From NCBI RefSeq assembly GCF_011764425.1, contig NZ_BLPF01000002.1, positions 1,178,997 through 1,242,996 of the forward strand: a DNA stretch of 64,000 nucleotides. The letters run 5' to 3'. Origin of the DNA: Phytohabitans houttuyneae (GTDB lineage: Bacteria; Actinomycetota; Actinomycetes; Mycobacteriales; Micromonosporaceae). Under the pieces are notes generated by a model. The model saw only the letters and a list, made by a program, of their open reading frames with translations. It did no database searches and was not told the DNA's origin. The translations under genes and the position numbers were made by a program. Below are positions 1 through 8,674 of the stretch, in pieces (the stretch's first letter is position 1; each line of letters begins with the position of its first letter).

Positions 1-1
1 C

Positions 2-1843
2 AACGTGGACGGTACGGCGAACCCCAACGGGGACTACCTCAAGCCGCCGTTCGCGTACAACACCTGCGACGACCGGGACGACGACGGGCTGATCGCCACG
101 TCGCGCGGGATGGGCGACGTGCGGGCGTGGACCAACGCGGGCGGTGTGGACAACGACGGCGGCGTGGAGACCGCCGCCGACGAATGCGTCATCAACTACA
201 CCCGGGTCAATGGCACGAACACCCGGACGGTGGCCGTGGACGCGGAGAACAACCTGTGGACCGGCGGCTCCGACAACGACCACGAGAAGGTCGACGGGGT
301 GACCGGGGCGCCGGTCGACGACACCCAGATCAACCTCGGCTGCGGTGGCTACGGCGGCCTGGTCGACAAGGCCGGCACGCTGTGGTCCGCGCGCTTCGGA
401 GCCAACCTGCTGCGCTTCGAACCGGACCCGGCACCCGGCAGCGGTGCCTGCCTCGACGCCAGCCACGGCGACTACGGCCTGGGCATGGACCCGGTGACCG
501 GCGAGATCTGGCACACCAGGGTGGACGCCGGCGTGGTGGTGAAGATGGCGCCCGACGGCACGGTGCTGGGTACGTATCCGCACGGCAACACGTTCGCTCA
601 AGGGGTCGCTGTGGACGCCAGCGGCAACGTGTGGGTGGCCCACTCGATCCTCGGTCCACAGACGACGGTCGGCCACCTGCGCACCGACGGCACGTTCGTC
701 GGCAACGTCGCACTGCCCGGCGGAAGCGGTCCGACCGGCGTCGCGGTCGACAGCAACGGCAAGATCTGGGTCGCCAACCGGGACAGCAGCAACGCCATGC
801 GGATCGACCCGGCCGCCGGCCCGACGGGTGGCGGCGGATTCCCCGTCGGCGCGGTCGACCTGACCGTCAATCTCGGCGCCAACTCCTTCCCGTACAACTA
901 CAGCGACATGACGGGCTCGGTCCTCGGTGAGGTCACCGCGCCGGTCGGCACCTGGTCCGTGGTGCAGGACGGTGGCGTCGCCGGCCAGACGTGGGGGAAG
1001 GTCACCTGGAATACCGAGCCACAGGGCAGCGTGCCCGCCGGAACGAGCATCACGGTGCAGGCCCGCGCCGCGAACGCCGAAGCGGACCTCGCCGCGCAGC
1101 CCTTCGTCCCGGTCGGCAACGGCGCTCAGTTCGGCCTCGTCGGGCGCTTCATCGAGGTACGAGCGACGCTGCTGGCCAGCCCGTCCGGCGACAGCCCGAT
1201 CCTGTCCGACCTGCGCATCGAGGCTGCCGACCGCAACGGCATCTTCTCCTGCATCGCGACCGTGCTGCGCATAGCCGGACTGACCTCGACCGTGGCCAAC
1301 CCGCCGGACGTTCCCTGCGCCGACGACCACGAGACGCTCGCCCAGGTGGCGCTGAACGCCGGCGTCATCAACGTGACCGCCACCGGGCTCGACGCGGTCA
1401 CCAACCAGACGCCGGACAACCTGGCCGCGTCGCCGCCCGCGCCGGGCGACAACGCGACGGCGACGGCGAAGGTGCTCACCAGTCGCATCACGTCCGGCCT
1501 GATCGTCCCGCTCGTCACGATCGAGTTGGGCGTGATCACGTCCACCGCGACCGCCACCTGCGTAGCCGGACCGGGCGGCACCCTGGTGCCGTCCTTCACC
1601 GGCTCGTCGAGCATCGCGAGCCTGAAGATCAACGGAATCCCGGTCACCGTCGGCAGCGCACCGCTGACCATCCCGCTGGTGATCGGTTCCTTGCGGCTGA
1701 ACAGCACCACGACCACCGCCACCACGGTCACGCAGCACGCCGTCATCCTCGACACGCTGGCCACTGACGTGGCCATCGGCGAGGCGAAGGCGAACGTCGA
1801 GGCCAAACCAGGCCAGCCGGGCGGTCACCCCTGCCAGGTGTGA
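2..1843 (+). CDS. Secreted NHL/Vgb-like beta-propeller protein with choice-of-anchor P-like C-terminus (5' partial)
   Basis: The frame is open at the left edge, so the N-terminus and any signal peptide lie outside. The first 290 or so visible residues carry repeated propeller blades of the NHL or virginiamycin-B-lyase type, with recurring phrases such as AVDAENNLW, GVAVDASGNVWVA and GVAVDSNGKIWVA. A short beta-rich linker follows. The last 180 residues, rich in Thr, Ala and Val and including ATATCVAGPGG and SIASLKINGIPV, resemble the choice-of-anchor P domain of secreted actinobacterial proteins. Two cysteines (FSCIA and PPDVPCADD) could form a disulfide. Likely exported and surface-associated or secreted, perhaps binding glycans or calcium; no enzymatic residues are recognisable. 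The family assignment is moderate and the substrate unknown. A strong hairpin follows the stop. Confidence 0.7.
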   Translation, partial: NVDGTANPNGDYLKPPFAYNTCDDRDDDGLIATSRGMGDVRAWTNAGGVDNDGGVETAADECVINYTRVNGTNTRTVAVDAENNLWTGGSDNDHEKVDGVTGAPVDDTQINLGCGGYGGLVDKAGTLWSARFGANLLRFEPDPAPGSGACLDASHGDYGLGMDPVTGEIWHTRVDAGVVVKMAPDGTVLGTYPHGNTFAQGVAVDASGNVWVAHSILGPQTTVGHLRTDGTFVGNVALPGGSGPTGVAVDSNGKIWVANRDSSNAMRIDPAAGPTGGGGFPVGAVDLTVNLGANSFPYNYSDMTGSVLGEVTAPVGTWSVVQDGGVAGQTWGKVTWNTEPQGSVPAGTSITVQARAANAEADLAAQPFVPVGNGAQFGLVGRFIEVRATLLASPSGDSPILSDLRIEAADRNGIFSCIATVLRIAGLTSTVANPPDVPCADDHETLAQVALNAGVINVTATGLDAVTNQTPDNLAASPPAPGDNATATAKVLTSRITSGLIVPLVTIELGVITSTATATCVAGPGGTLVPSFTGSSSIASLKINGIPVTVGSAPLTIPLVIGSLRLNSTTTTATTVTQHAVILDTLATDVAIGEAKANVEAKPGQPGGHPCQV

Positions 1844-1858
1844 CCGTCGTTCCACAAA

Positions 1859-1891
1859 GCGGGGGTACGGGCGCCGGTCCCGTACCCCCGC
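1859..1891. terminator. Bidirectional hairpin terminator
   Basis: A perfect 13-bp inverted repeat (gcgggggtacggg and its complement) with a 7-base loop lies between the converging stop codons of the propeller protein and the membrane protein. No U-tract follows, as is usual in high-GC actinobacteria. It probably terminates both genes. Confidence 0.8.
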
Positions 1892-1916
1892 GTCGCAGTG
1901 CCGCCGGGGCAACCGG

Positions 1917-3167
1917 TCAGAAGAATCCGAACGAACCGCCTGGTCCGTCGAGATCTTCATCCGGCTTTTTGACGCGGGTCGTCAGCTCTTCGAATTCCAC
2001 GCGCGGCGGGGGCGGCGGGACCGGGCTCGCTGGGGCTTCGTCGAGGTTGGTGACGGGTGTTTGCTCGCGACGGTCGGCCCGCTCGCTTTCCGGCAGATCG
2101 GGAAATGCAATGAAGCCGCGGGTTACTGGCACGTCGAAGGTTGGTGGCGAAGCTGGTTGTCGCATGCGGTGCAGGTCGGCCGGTGGGTGGGTTGCCGCAA
2201 AGCGGTCGGCGAGTGACGTCAGGTGTTCGTGCGCTTCGGGGTCGATGGCGGGAGCGGTCGCCTGGGCGACGAGAAGCACCCGCGTCGTGTGGAGCATGGT
2301 CAGGTAGCCAGGGGCGCCCGCCCACGCGAACTTGCGGCTTTCCTGGTCGGTGTCTATCGCGATGATGGCGGCGGTCAGGCTGGCGCGCTGCACCAACGGG
2401 AGCCATTCCTCTTTCGCGCGCGGATCGCTGGCCCGGTCCAGCAGGTTTGTCAGGTCTCCCAGCGCCGACGCGAGGTCCATGTGCCGGGCGACAAGGTGCG
2501 CGCTCGGGTCCGGCGCGGGGCGGGACTGTGGGACCAGGGCCTGTGCTTCCGCGCAGATGGCCGAGACGAGAAGGCCGGCGGTGGCGACGAGCAGCGACGC
2601 GACGACGACCGGGCCGGCGAGCGCTGCCGTTACCACTGTCGCGAGAAGGCCGGCGGCAACCGAGAGGGAGACGCGGACCAGGTACGGGCGTATCGCCGTG
2701 GTTAGTCCCAGAGCGCGCTCACGCCATTCCTGACCGTCGTGTTCGTCGAGCAGTGAGCGGATCTCGTCGTCGAAGTCTTTCAGCGCGGCGTCCAGGGCGT
2801 CGACCTGCGGCTGCGAAAGCACCGTGAGATGCGGCAGCGCAAGCATGACGTCCGCGAGCGAAGGCCTGCCGTCGGTGGGTGGCGTCCGCGGCACGGCGAG
2901 GTCCAGCTCGGCGAGCTGCCACAGCAGGTCGTGGGCGTCCTGCTCGCCGTGCCGGCCCTGCGGGCCCGCCAACATGGGGAGTGAGGCGCGGGTGAGGTCG
3001 ATGATGTGCCTGGCATTGCGCAGCTCGCCGCGCAGGTTTTCGGCGGTCCGTGCCCTTTCGCCCGCCGCCATGGCGTGCCAGCTGGCGTCGACGAGCTCCC
3101 ACGCGGCGTCGAGGCGCGCGGCTGGATCGTGCGATCCGTGCGACGCCGAGCCCGCTGGCCCATTCAC
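1917..3167 (-). CDS. Hypothetical protein with a central two-helix membrane hairpin
   Basis: A 416-residue protein not recognised as a known family. The N-terminal 160 residues are predicted helical and acidic, rich in Leu, Asp and Glu. A hydrophobic stretch at about residues 165-205 (VAAGLLATVVTAALAG, then VVVASLLVATAGLLV) would make two adjacent membrane helices. A second helical soluble region follows, then a Pro-rich, acidic C-terminal tail (SPVPPPPPR) ending in GGSFGFF. This suggests a cytoplasmic protein anchored by a membrane hairpin. GTG at 3167 is taken as the start; no clear ribosome site is visible, so a later start is possible. It stands alone, convergent with the propeller gene and divergent from an AraC regulator. 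Confidence 0.6.
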   Translation of the reverse strand: MNGPAGSASHGSHDPAARLDAAWELVDASWHAMAAGERARTAENLRGELRNARHIIDLTRASLPMLAGPQGRHGEQDAHDLLWQLAELDLAVPRTPPTDGRPSLADVMLALPHLTVLSQPQVDALDAALKDFDDEIRSLLDEHDGQEWRERALGLTTAIRPYLVRVSLSVAAGLLATVVTAALAGPVVVASLLVATAGLLVSAICAEAQALVPQSRPAPDPSAHLVARHMDLASALGDLTNLLDRASDPRAKEEWLPLVQRASLTAAIIAIDTDQESRKFAWAGAPGYLTMLHTTRVLLVAQATAPAIDPEAHEHLTSLADRFAATHPPADLHRMRQPASPPTFDVPVTRGFIAFPDLPESERADRREQTPVTNLDEAPASPVPPPPPRVEFEELTTRVKKPDEDLDGPGGSFGFF

Positions 3168-3237
3168 GGCAGCAAGTATTTCAGGGGTACATCGAGGTGT
3201 CGACCGCCGCTCTGGGGTCCGTGTAAGGATGGCGGTG

Positions 3238-4071
3238 ATGGAGTCCTACGTTGAGCGTCCCCCGTTGCCCGCCCTGGCGGGCGTGGTGCGGACGGTCTGG
3301 ATCCAGCGCACCGGCGACGCGCCCTACGTGCAGCGTCACCTGCCGACGGGCGGGATCGAGGTCCATTTCCCGATCGGTGGGCGGCCGCAGCTCGTCGGTC
3401 CGCTGACCGGGCCGGAGGTCGAGGTCATTCCGGCGCGCACCACGATCGTGGGCGTGCGGTTTCAGCCGGGCACCCCGCCGCCGCTGCCGGCGGTGCTCGA
3501 CGACCTCGTGGACCAGCGGCTGAGCCTGGCGGAGCTGTGGGGACTGTCGGTGGACCGGCTCGTGGAGGCGATGGCGCGGGCCGCGACGCCGGAGCGGGCG
3601 CTCATGCTCCTGCAGGGACACCTGCTGCGGGAGTACCGGGTGGCGGTGCCGGTGGACCCGGTGGTGGGTGAGGCCGTCAAGGCGCTGATGCCCTGGCACC
3701 CTGTCGACATCGACTCCCTGGCCACCCACCTGGCGCTGTCCGCCAGCCAGCTGCGCCGCCGCTGCCTGCACACGGTGGGGGTGAGTCCGAAGGTGCTGCA
3801 GCGCACGTTGCGGTTCCAGGGCTTTCTCGCGCTCGCCCAGGCAGGAGCCGCCGCTTCCGGTCGGCGCGGCGCGGACGGCATGGCGGGGCTCGCGGTCGAC
3901 GTGGGGTACGCCGACCAGGCACACCTCAGCCGCGAGTGCCTCCGGCTGACCGGCCTCACGCCGCGCCAGCTGCTCGGCGGGACCGTCGACAGGTGCGCCT
4001 GCGGGCACGAGCACTCGGCCTCCTACAAGCCGTTTCTGGCCAGCCGCGGAAGGCCGCCGCTGCGCGTCTGA
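3238..4071 (+). CDS. AraC family transcriptional regulator (DUF6597-type sensor domain)
   Basis: A 277-residue regulator. The N-terminal half (RHLPTGGIEVHFPIGG, VVGVRFQPG) matches the DUF6597 ligand-sensing domain that precedes an AraC-type DNA-binding domain. The C-terminal 110 residues carry two helix-turn-helix units: DSLATHLALSASQLRRRC, then GLAVDVGYADQAHLSREC with the conserved G-hydrophobic-TPRQL ending. ATG 3238 was chosen because aagg (3225-3228) sits 9 bases before it; an ATG at 3229 would be too close to that site. The reading frame stays open upstream, but that stretch lies opposite the neighbouring gene. A Cys/His-containing tail (CACGHEH) is unusual and could bind metal. Its likely target is unknown; the FAD oxidase operon follows on the same strand. 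Confidence 0.85.
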   Translation: MESYVERPPLPALAGVVRTVWIQRTGDAPYVQRHLPTGGIEVHFPIGGRPQLVGPLTGPEVEVIPARTTIVGVRFQPGTPPPLPAVLDDLVDQRLSLAELWGLSVDRLVEAMARAATPERALMLLQGHLLREYRVAVPVDPVVGEAVKALMPWHPVDIDSLATHLALSASQLRRRCLHTVGVSPKVLQRTLRFQGFLALAQAGAAASGRRGADGMAGLAVDVGYADQAHLSRECLRLTGLTPRQLLGGTVDRCACGHEHSASYKPFLASRGRPPLRV

Positions 4072-4112
4072 GGCTGCGCGATTCGTTCAAGACCGGCCGG
4101 TCGGGCGGTCCC

Positions 4113-4118
4113 TAGGTT
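4113..4118 (+). promoter_or_regulatory. -10 element of a leaderless promoter
   Basis: TAGGTT ends 6 bases before the GTG start at 4125, and no Shine-Dalgarno sequence is present. Same hexamer-to-start spacing as in twelve other genes of the window. Confidence 0.55.
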
Positions 4119-4124
4119 GGACCC

Positions 4125-5413
4125 GTGCCTGACCTAGCAGTCGACGGCGAGGTGTTCACACCTTCCTCGCCGGGCTACGACGCGATCCGCCGCCCGGTCA
4201 ACGCCGCCTTCCAGGACGTGCGTCCGGCTCTCGTGGTGCGGTGCCGTTCGGTAACGGACGTCGTCGCCACGGTCAGGTACGCGGCGGCCACCGGCCAGCG
4301 CCTCGTCCCGCGGGGTGGAGGGCATTGCTTCGCGGGCCGTTCGTCGACGGACGGGATCGTGCTCGACCTGTCCGGCCTCGACGGGATCTCGATGGCGGAC
4401 AACCGGATCTCCACGATCGGAGCCGGCGCCCGCCTGGCACAGGTGTACGCGGCACTGCACGCGCACGGCCGCACGCTGCCGGCCGGGTGCGGCCCCACCG
4501 TCGGCATCGCCGGTCTCACCCTCGGCGGCGGGATCGGCCTGCTCGGACGCGTGTACGGGCTGACCTGCGATCGCCTGGCCGGCGCACAGGTGGTGCTCGC
4601 CGACGGCAGCGTCGTGGACTGCGACCACGAGCGCGAGCCGGACCTCTTCTGGGCGCTGCGCGGTGCGGGAGGCGGGCAGTTCGGGGTCGTCACGTCACTG
4701 CGGTTCGACACCGTGCCGGAGCCGGTGACGACCCGCATCGAGGCGCGCTGGTCGGACGTCGCCGTGGACGAGCTCGTGGCCGCCTGGCAGGACTGGGCAC
4801 CGGACGCGCCGGACGAGATCACCGTCAACCTCACCCTCGAGTCCGAGCCCGGCGCCCCGGTGCGGGCCACGCTTTTCGGCGCCACCACCCTCGCGGAGGC
4901 GCCGGCCCGAGAACTGCTGCGTGGGCTCACGGATCGCCCGTGCGAGCTGCGCGGCGACCTTCCGTACCCCTGCTGAAGAGCAGTTTCGCGGACCTGGACC
5001 CGCCCGATCGGGCCGTGCGGGCCCGGTCGGAGTTTTTCGCCCGTGCGATGGCGGACCGCACGCTCGCGTCGCTGCTGGACCAGCTCGGCGAGCGGAGGGC
5101 GGTGGGCTGGCGGCAGCTGGCGTTCACCGCGATGGGTGGGGCGTACAACAGGGTCGCGGCGGACGCCACGGCGTTCGCCCACCGCGGCGAGCGCTTCCTG
5201 CTCGAACACATCGCGGAGGCGGCCGGCCCGTGGGTGGACCGGTCGTGGGCGACCGCACACGCCGGCGCGTCGGGGCGGGTCTACCCCAACTTTCCCGACC
5301 CCGCGCTCGACGACTGGGCGGCGGCCTACCACGCGGGCAACCACCGGCGGCTGGCGGCGGTCAAGGCCGCCTACGACCCGCAGCGGTTCTTCGACTTCCC
5401 GCAAGCCATCTGA
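4125..5413 (+). CDS. FAD-binding (BBE-like, bicovalent flavin) oxidoreductase, broken by a 1-base frameshift
   Basis: The first frame runs 4125-4976 and the C-terminal part continues in another frame to 5413. Adding one base in the CCCC run at 4967-4970 gives a continuous protein of about 429 residues, normal for the PCMH-type FAD oxidases of the berberine-bridge-enzyme or 6-hydroxynicotine-oxidase kind. His67 in PRGGGHCFAG and Cys122 in PAGCGPTVG sit where this family attaches FAD through histidyl and cysteinyl bonds. The glycine-rich LTLGGGIGLLGR segment and a C-terminal BBE signature (VYPNFPD, YDPQRFF) are both present. Such enzymes oxidise alcohols, amines or sugars using oxygen. It heads an operon with a DHFR-like reductase and an epimerase. 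The break may be a sequencing error. Confidence 0.85.
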
Positions 5414-5427
5414 ACCTGAGGAGAGAC

Positions 5428-6033
5428 ATGAGCAAGGTGATCAGCGCTCACGCCGTTTCGGTCGACGGCTACATCAGTGGTCGCACGCCCGAGGGCGAGG
5501 CGGAGTTCGGGCGGGGTCTCGGCGACGCGCCCATGCTCTTCGACTGGTACGGCAACGGGGACACGCCGAGCCAGGTGTTCGACGGCTTCACGCTCAGCGA
5601 GGCCAGCGCCCGCTTCTTCGACGCGCTCGCGGCGCGGGTGGGAGCGTCGGTGGCGGGCCGCACCACGTACGAGCACTCAAGCCACTTCGGCGGCGACGGG
5701 CCGCACCCGACCGCGCCGCTGTTCGTGGTCAGCCACCGGCCGGTGCCCGGGATCAGCGAAAAGCAGACCCTCGTCACCACCGGCATCGGGGACGCCATCG
5801 CCGCGGCCCGCGTGGCCGCAGGGGACAGGAACGTCGCGCTGATGGGTGGCGGCCTGGTCACCGCGGCACTCAAGGCCGGGCTCGTCGACGAGATCGTCCT
5901 CCATCAGGTACCGGTACTGCTGGGCGGCGGTCACAGCTTCTTCCATGAACTGCCGGAGCACGTCAACCTGCGCCTGATCGAGGCCATCCCGGCGCCCGGC
6001 GTGACCCACCTTCACTACGAGGTGCTCCGATGA
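5428..6033 (+). CDS. Dihydrofolate reductase family protein (RibD C-terminal domain type)
   Basis: A 201-residue stand-alone RibD_C/DHFR-fold protein. It opens with [14 protein letters not shown], keeps the VAGRTTYE segment where NADPH binds in this family, and ends with [37 protein letters not shown], all usual family landmarks (key residues: the GGG turn and Asp of VDE). The exact substrate cannot be told; members act as NADPH-dependent reductases. ATG 5428 has gaggag 5 bases upstream. It starts 14 bases after the FAD oxidase stop and overlaps the next gene by 4 bases, so the three genes are an operon. Two more members of this family lie at 34399-34977 and 53677-54246. Confidence 0.88.
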   Translation: MSKVISAHAVSVDGYISGRTPEGEAEFGRGLGDAPMLFDWYGNGDTPSQVFDGFTLSEASARFFDALAARVGASVAGRTTYEHSSHFGGDGPHPTAPLFVVSHRPVPGISEKQTLVTTGIGDAIAAARVAAGDRNVALMGGGLVTAALKAGLVDEIVLHQVPVLLGGGHSFFHELPEHVNLRLIEAIPAPGVTHLHYEVLR

Positions 6034-6938
6034 TCCTTGTCACCGGAGGGCTGGGCATGATCGGCGCCCACACCGCCCGCGCGCTGCTCGACCTCGGGCA
6101 GGAGGTGGTCGTCACCTCCCACCGCAGCACCGACGTACCGTCGTTCCTCGACGGCAAGGTCACTGTGGAACGCCTCGACGTGACGGACCGGGAGGCGTTT
6201 CTCGCGCTCGGCGACCGCCACGAGATCAGCGACATCGTCCACCTCGCCGGCAGCGTTCCCGGCGAGGACCCGGTCGCCTTCTTCCGTACGGACACGACCG
6301 GCCTGCTCAACGCGTTGGCCGCCGCCCGCGCGTGGGGCGTACGCAGGTGTGCCGTCGCGAGCAGCCTGGGTGTCTACATCGGCCGGACGGAAGTGCCGTG
6401 GCGGGAGGAGCTGGCACTGCCCACAGTGGAGCTACCACACCTGATCATCGCGTTCAAGAAGGCCGTGGAGCCGCTCACCACGCACAGCCTGCAGGGCAGC
6501 GGCGTGCAGCCGGTCGTGCTGCGGATCGGGAGCATCTGGGGGCCGCTGATGGACCCGGAATCACCGTTCAACCACATCCCGCCGTACATCAGCGCCGTGC
6601 TCCGCGGCGAGCAGCCGCCCACCCTGCACGCCGGCGATGGCGGCGACCGCTGCTACGCGTCCGACGCGGGGCGCGCGATCGCATTGCTGATGACCGTGCC
6701 GATCCTGCGGCACGACACGTACAACGTCTCCAGCGGCCGGCCCTCCACCAACCGAGAGCTTGCCGACGCGCTGGAGGCGATCACTCCGGGCCTGCGGCTC
6801 GACGTGCTGCCCGGAGGGGAGCAAGGACCCCACCTCGACATCACCCGGCTGGTGCGGGACACGGGCTTCGCGCCGAGGTTCGACATGGCCGCGGCGGTCG
6901 CCGACTACGTCGCGTGGCGGGCCACCAACGCCCGCTGA
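6030..6938 (+). CDS. NAD(P)-dependent epimerase/dehydratase (extended SDR)
   Basis: A 302-residue extended short-chain dehydrogenase. [16 protein letters not shown] is the N-terminal Rossmann motif (TGGxGxIG). [10 protein letters not shown] and [13 protein letters not shown] give the later nucleotide-binding strand and catalytic Ser region. The usual YxxxK tyrosine is not obvious: the segment reads [11 protein letters not shown], with Phe in place of Tyr and a Lys three to four residues on. This could reduce or alter catalysis. The C-terminal part ([18 protein letters not shown]) is typical of sugar or steroid epimerases. Its ATG overlaps the DHFR-like gene (ATGA), so it is the third gene of the FAD oxidase operon. 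Together the three could carry out oxidation and reduction steps on a sugar-like or secondary-metabolite substrate; that is inference. Confidence 0.85.
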   Translation: MILVTGGLGMIGAHTARALLDLGQEVVVTSHRSTDVPSFLDGKVTVERLDVTDREAFLALGDRHEISDIVHLAGSVPGEDPVAFFRTDTTGLLNALAAARAWGVRRCAVASSLGVYIGRTEVPWREELALPTVELPHLIIAFKKAVEPLTTHSLQGSGVQPVVLRIGSIWGPLMDPESPFNHIPPYISAVLRGEQPPTLHAGDGGDRCYASDAGRAIALLMTVPILRHDTYNVSSGRPSTNRELADALEAITPGLRLDVLPGGEQGPHLDITRLVRDTGFAPRFDMAAAVADYVAWRATNAR

Positions 6939-7121
6939 GTCGCGCTGGTCACCGGCGCGGGCGGCTTTGCCGCAGGTGGCTCTCAAGCTGGGCGCAGCAA
7001 TGCGCCCACGGACCGCGGTGGTCGGGTGGCGGCGGTCGAGGCGATGAACGAACCCGTGCAACTTCGGTGAAGGGTCCGTGCCAGCGTTTGCGGCGGACGC
7101 GACAACCGGAGGAGGGGTCGT

Positions 7122-7691
7122 ATGAACGGTAGGCGATACGTGGGCCTGCGGGCGCTGCTGGCGACGGTGGTGGTGACACTGGCGGCGGTCTTTGCCGGCG
7201 GCGCGCCCGCGCAAGCCCAACCGTGGCCGGTCGTCGACGGCTTCGAAGGCGACCATCAGAACAGGTGGGCGTACACCAGGACCGGCGACGGGTGGGCCAA
7301 CACCGACACCAGGCCGGAGTACGCGAGGACGGGCCAGAACTCGGCTACTCTCGGCGGCGCTTCCGGCTGGGCCGCTGTCGAGGGCTGGGTGGTGCTCGAT
7401 CCCACCTCAAGCTATCGGACCTGTGGCGCGAACATCTACGCGTGGGGAAACCAGGAGAGCCTCCTGCACCTCGAACTGATCGACAGCACGACGTGGATGT
7501 ACATCTCGCGCACCGAGAAGGTGATTCCGAAGTCGAACACCAAGGACTACCGCCAGGTGCTCTTCCAGAACTTCCCGCACACGACGACCCGCATCGTCAT
7601 CCGCATGTGGGTGGGCGGCGGCCAGGGCAGCGACCCGAACGAGGTCCACCTGGACGACTTTTACCTTTGGTGCTCACGCCCGATCGGCTGA
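7122..7691 (+). CDS. Small secreted beta-sandwich-like protein, unknown function
   Basis: 189 residues with a clear Sec signal peptide: positive start (MNGRRYVGLR), hydrophobic core (LLATVVVTLAAVF) and AQA cleavage site near residue 33. The mature 155-residue part is rich in Trp, Tyr, Thr and Gly with alternating beta strands (GWVVLDPTSSYRTCGANIYAWG, IVIRMWVGG, VHLDDFYLWC), and has two cysteines that could form a disulfide. The pattern resembles carbohydrate-binding or jelly-roll modules, in particular the closing VHLDDFYLW strand. No catalytic motif is seen. ggagg just before ATG 7122 supports the start. It is not tied to an operon. I do not recognise a named family. Confidence 0.6.
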   Translation: MNGRRYVGLRALLATVVVTLAAVFAGGAPAQAQPWPVVDGFEGDHQNRWAYTRTGDGWANTDTRPEYARTGQNSATLGGASGWAAVEGWVVLDPTSSYRTCGANIYAWGNQESLLHLELIDSTTWMYISRTEKVIPKSNTKDYRQVLFQNFPHTTTRIVIRMWVGGGQGSDPNEVHLDDFYLWCSRPIG

Positions 7692-7766
7692 CTGAGCGCA
7701 GAAAAGAGACCGTGGCCGGAGCCATGCAACGGTTTCCGCCGCGTACCCGGACGCGCGCGCTCATGA

Positions 7767-8144
7767 TCAGGTGGTCGGGTCGCCGGCCGCTTGCTCACGT
7801 GCCCGGTTCACGATCGCCTCGGCTTCCCGCCGCGCGGTGGTCACGATCTCCTCGGCTTCGCGCCGCGCTTCCGCGCGGTGGTCGGCGGCCTGCTCCTCGG
7901 CGAGCTCGAGGACCTGCTCCACGCGGGTGCCCAAGCCGCTGAGGGTGGGCCGCTGCGGGTTTCGCCCTTGTCGTTCCGCGCCGTCGCCGGGGGCGGGTTC
8001 CGTGCTACCGAGCAGGGAGAGCACCACGCCGACAGCGGCGACCGCGACGCCGGACCACACGGCGGCGGCGCCGAGGGACGGGCCGGCGGCGGCGCCCACG
8101 CCGAGCCCCACGAGGACAGCGGCGGTCTTGGCCGGCTTGCGCAC
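7767..8144 (-). CDS. Small membrane protein with C-terminal coiled coil
   Basis: About 125 residues. Two hydrophobic segments near the start (TAAVLVGLGVGAAAG and GVAVAAVGVVLSLLG) are followed by a linker and a charged helix rich in Glu, Ala and Arg (RVEQVLELAEEQAADHRAEARREAEEI and so on, with alternating AREA and REAE units). That helix resembles the stalk of DivIVA or ATP-synthase b-type proteins. GTG 8144 was chosen because gaggagg sits 5 bases upstream; an ATG at 8189 in frame lacks a ribosome site. Function unknown. It follows the Mth938-like gene on the same strand with about 100 bases between. Confidence 0.6.
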   Translation of the reverse strand: MRKPAKTAAVLVGLGVGAAAGPSLGAAAVWSGVAVAAVGVVLSLLGSTEPAPGDGAERQGRNPQRPTLSGLGTRVEQVLELAEEQAADHRAEARREAEEIVTTARREAEAIVNRAREQAAGDPTT

Positions 8145-8244
8145 GGGGTCCTCCTCGGGAGTTGCGGGAAGGGCTTCCGCTTCCAGCATGGTGAGCGAGT
8201 CAACACGCGGCGGGCGCACGCCGGGCAAGGCCGGGGGAGTGGGG

Positions 8245-8625
8245 TCAGCAGGTCGAGTGAAAGAGCCCGGCGACGGCGGTGCCGTTGGCGGCGAGTTCGT
8301 TGTACGCCTGTACCGCCTCGGTGGTCTCGGCGATGTGTACGGTGACCCCGCGCTGCTCCAGTAGCTCGACGGTGCGCGGATCCACCTGGAGCTGCAGCTG
8401 CATGCCGCGCGACAGCACCACCGCCGTGGCGCCGCGGGCCAGAAGCTCCTCGACGTCGGCGGGCTGGATGCCTGGGCTGTGGCGGGTGCCGGTCTCGGAC
8501 CAGTCCCACGGGCGGCCACCGCCGGGGTAGAGCTTGAAGTCCTTGCCGACGTCGAGGCCTTCGACCTCCATGCGCCCCCACGAGATCGACCGGATGCGCG
8601 GCGAGCGGGTCGTTTCGGTGGTCAC
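8245..8625 (-). CDS. Mth938-like domain-containing protein
   Basis: 126 residues with the fold signature of the Mth938/NDUFAF3 family: RIRSISWGRMEVEG, DFKLYPGGGRPWDWSETGTRHSPGI, VVLSRGMQLQLQVDP and a C-terminal helix with AYNELAANGTAVAGLFH. Archaeal and bacterial members are small soluble proteins of unknown biochemical role; the mitochondrial relative assists complex I assembly. GTG 8625 is preceded by gagagg with a 5-base spacing. It sits 49 bases downstream of the response regulator that ends the dipeptidase-racemase-ligase operon and could be cotranscribed, but no functional link is evident. Confidence 0.8.
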   Translation of the reverse strand: MTTETTRSPRIRSISWGRMEVEGLDVGKDFKLYPGGGRPWDWSETGTRHSPGIQPADVEELLARGATAVVLSRGMQLQLQVDPRTVELLEQRGVTVHIAETTEAVQAYNELAANGTAVAGLFHSTC

Positions 8626-8674
8626 GGTGTCCTCTCGTTCGGGTTGCGAGGGTACTCGCCGCCCCTCGGGTGGC

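Noticed and set aside
2824-3237. Upstream extension of the AraC regulator frame
   Set aside because: The extension is the complement of the neighbouring membrane-protein gene; the ribosome site supports the start at 3238.
4961-4976. Possible programmed -1 frameshift in the FAD oxidase
   Set aside because: The site tacccctgctga is not an XXXYYYZ slippery heptamer, and the same one-base loss occurs in three unrelated genes, so a sequence error is simpler.
6939-7121. Short frame after the epimerase starting VALVTGAGGF, like a second Rossmann motif
   Set aside because: Only about ten residues resemble an SDR and the rest has no family character; too short to call a remnant.
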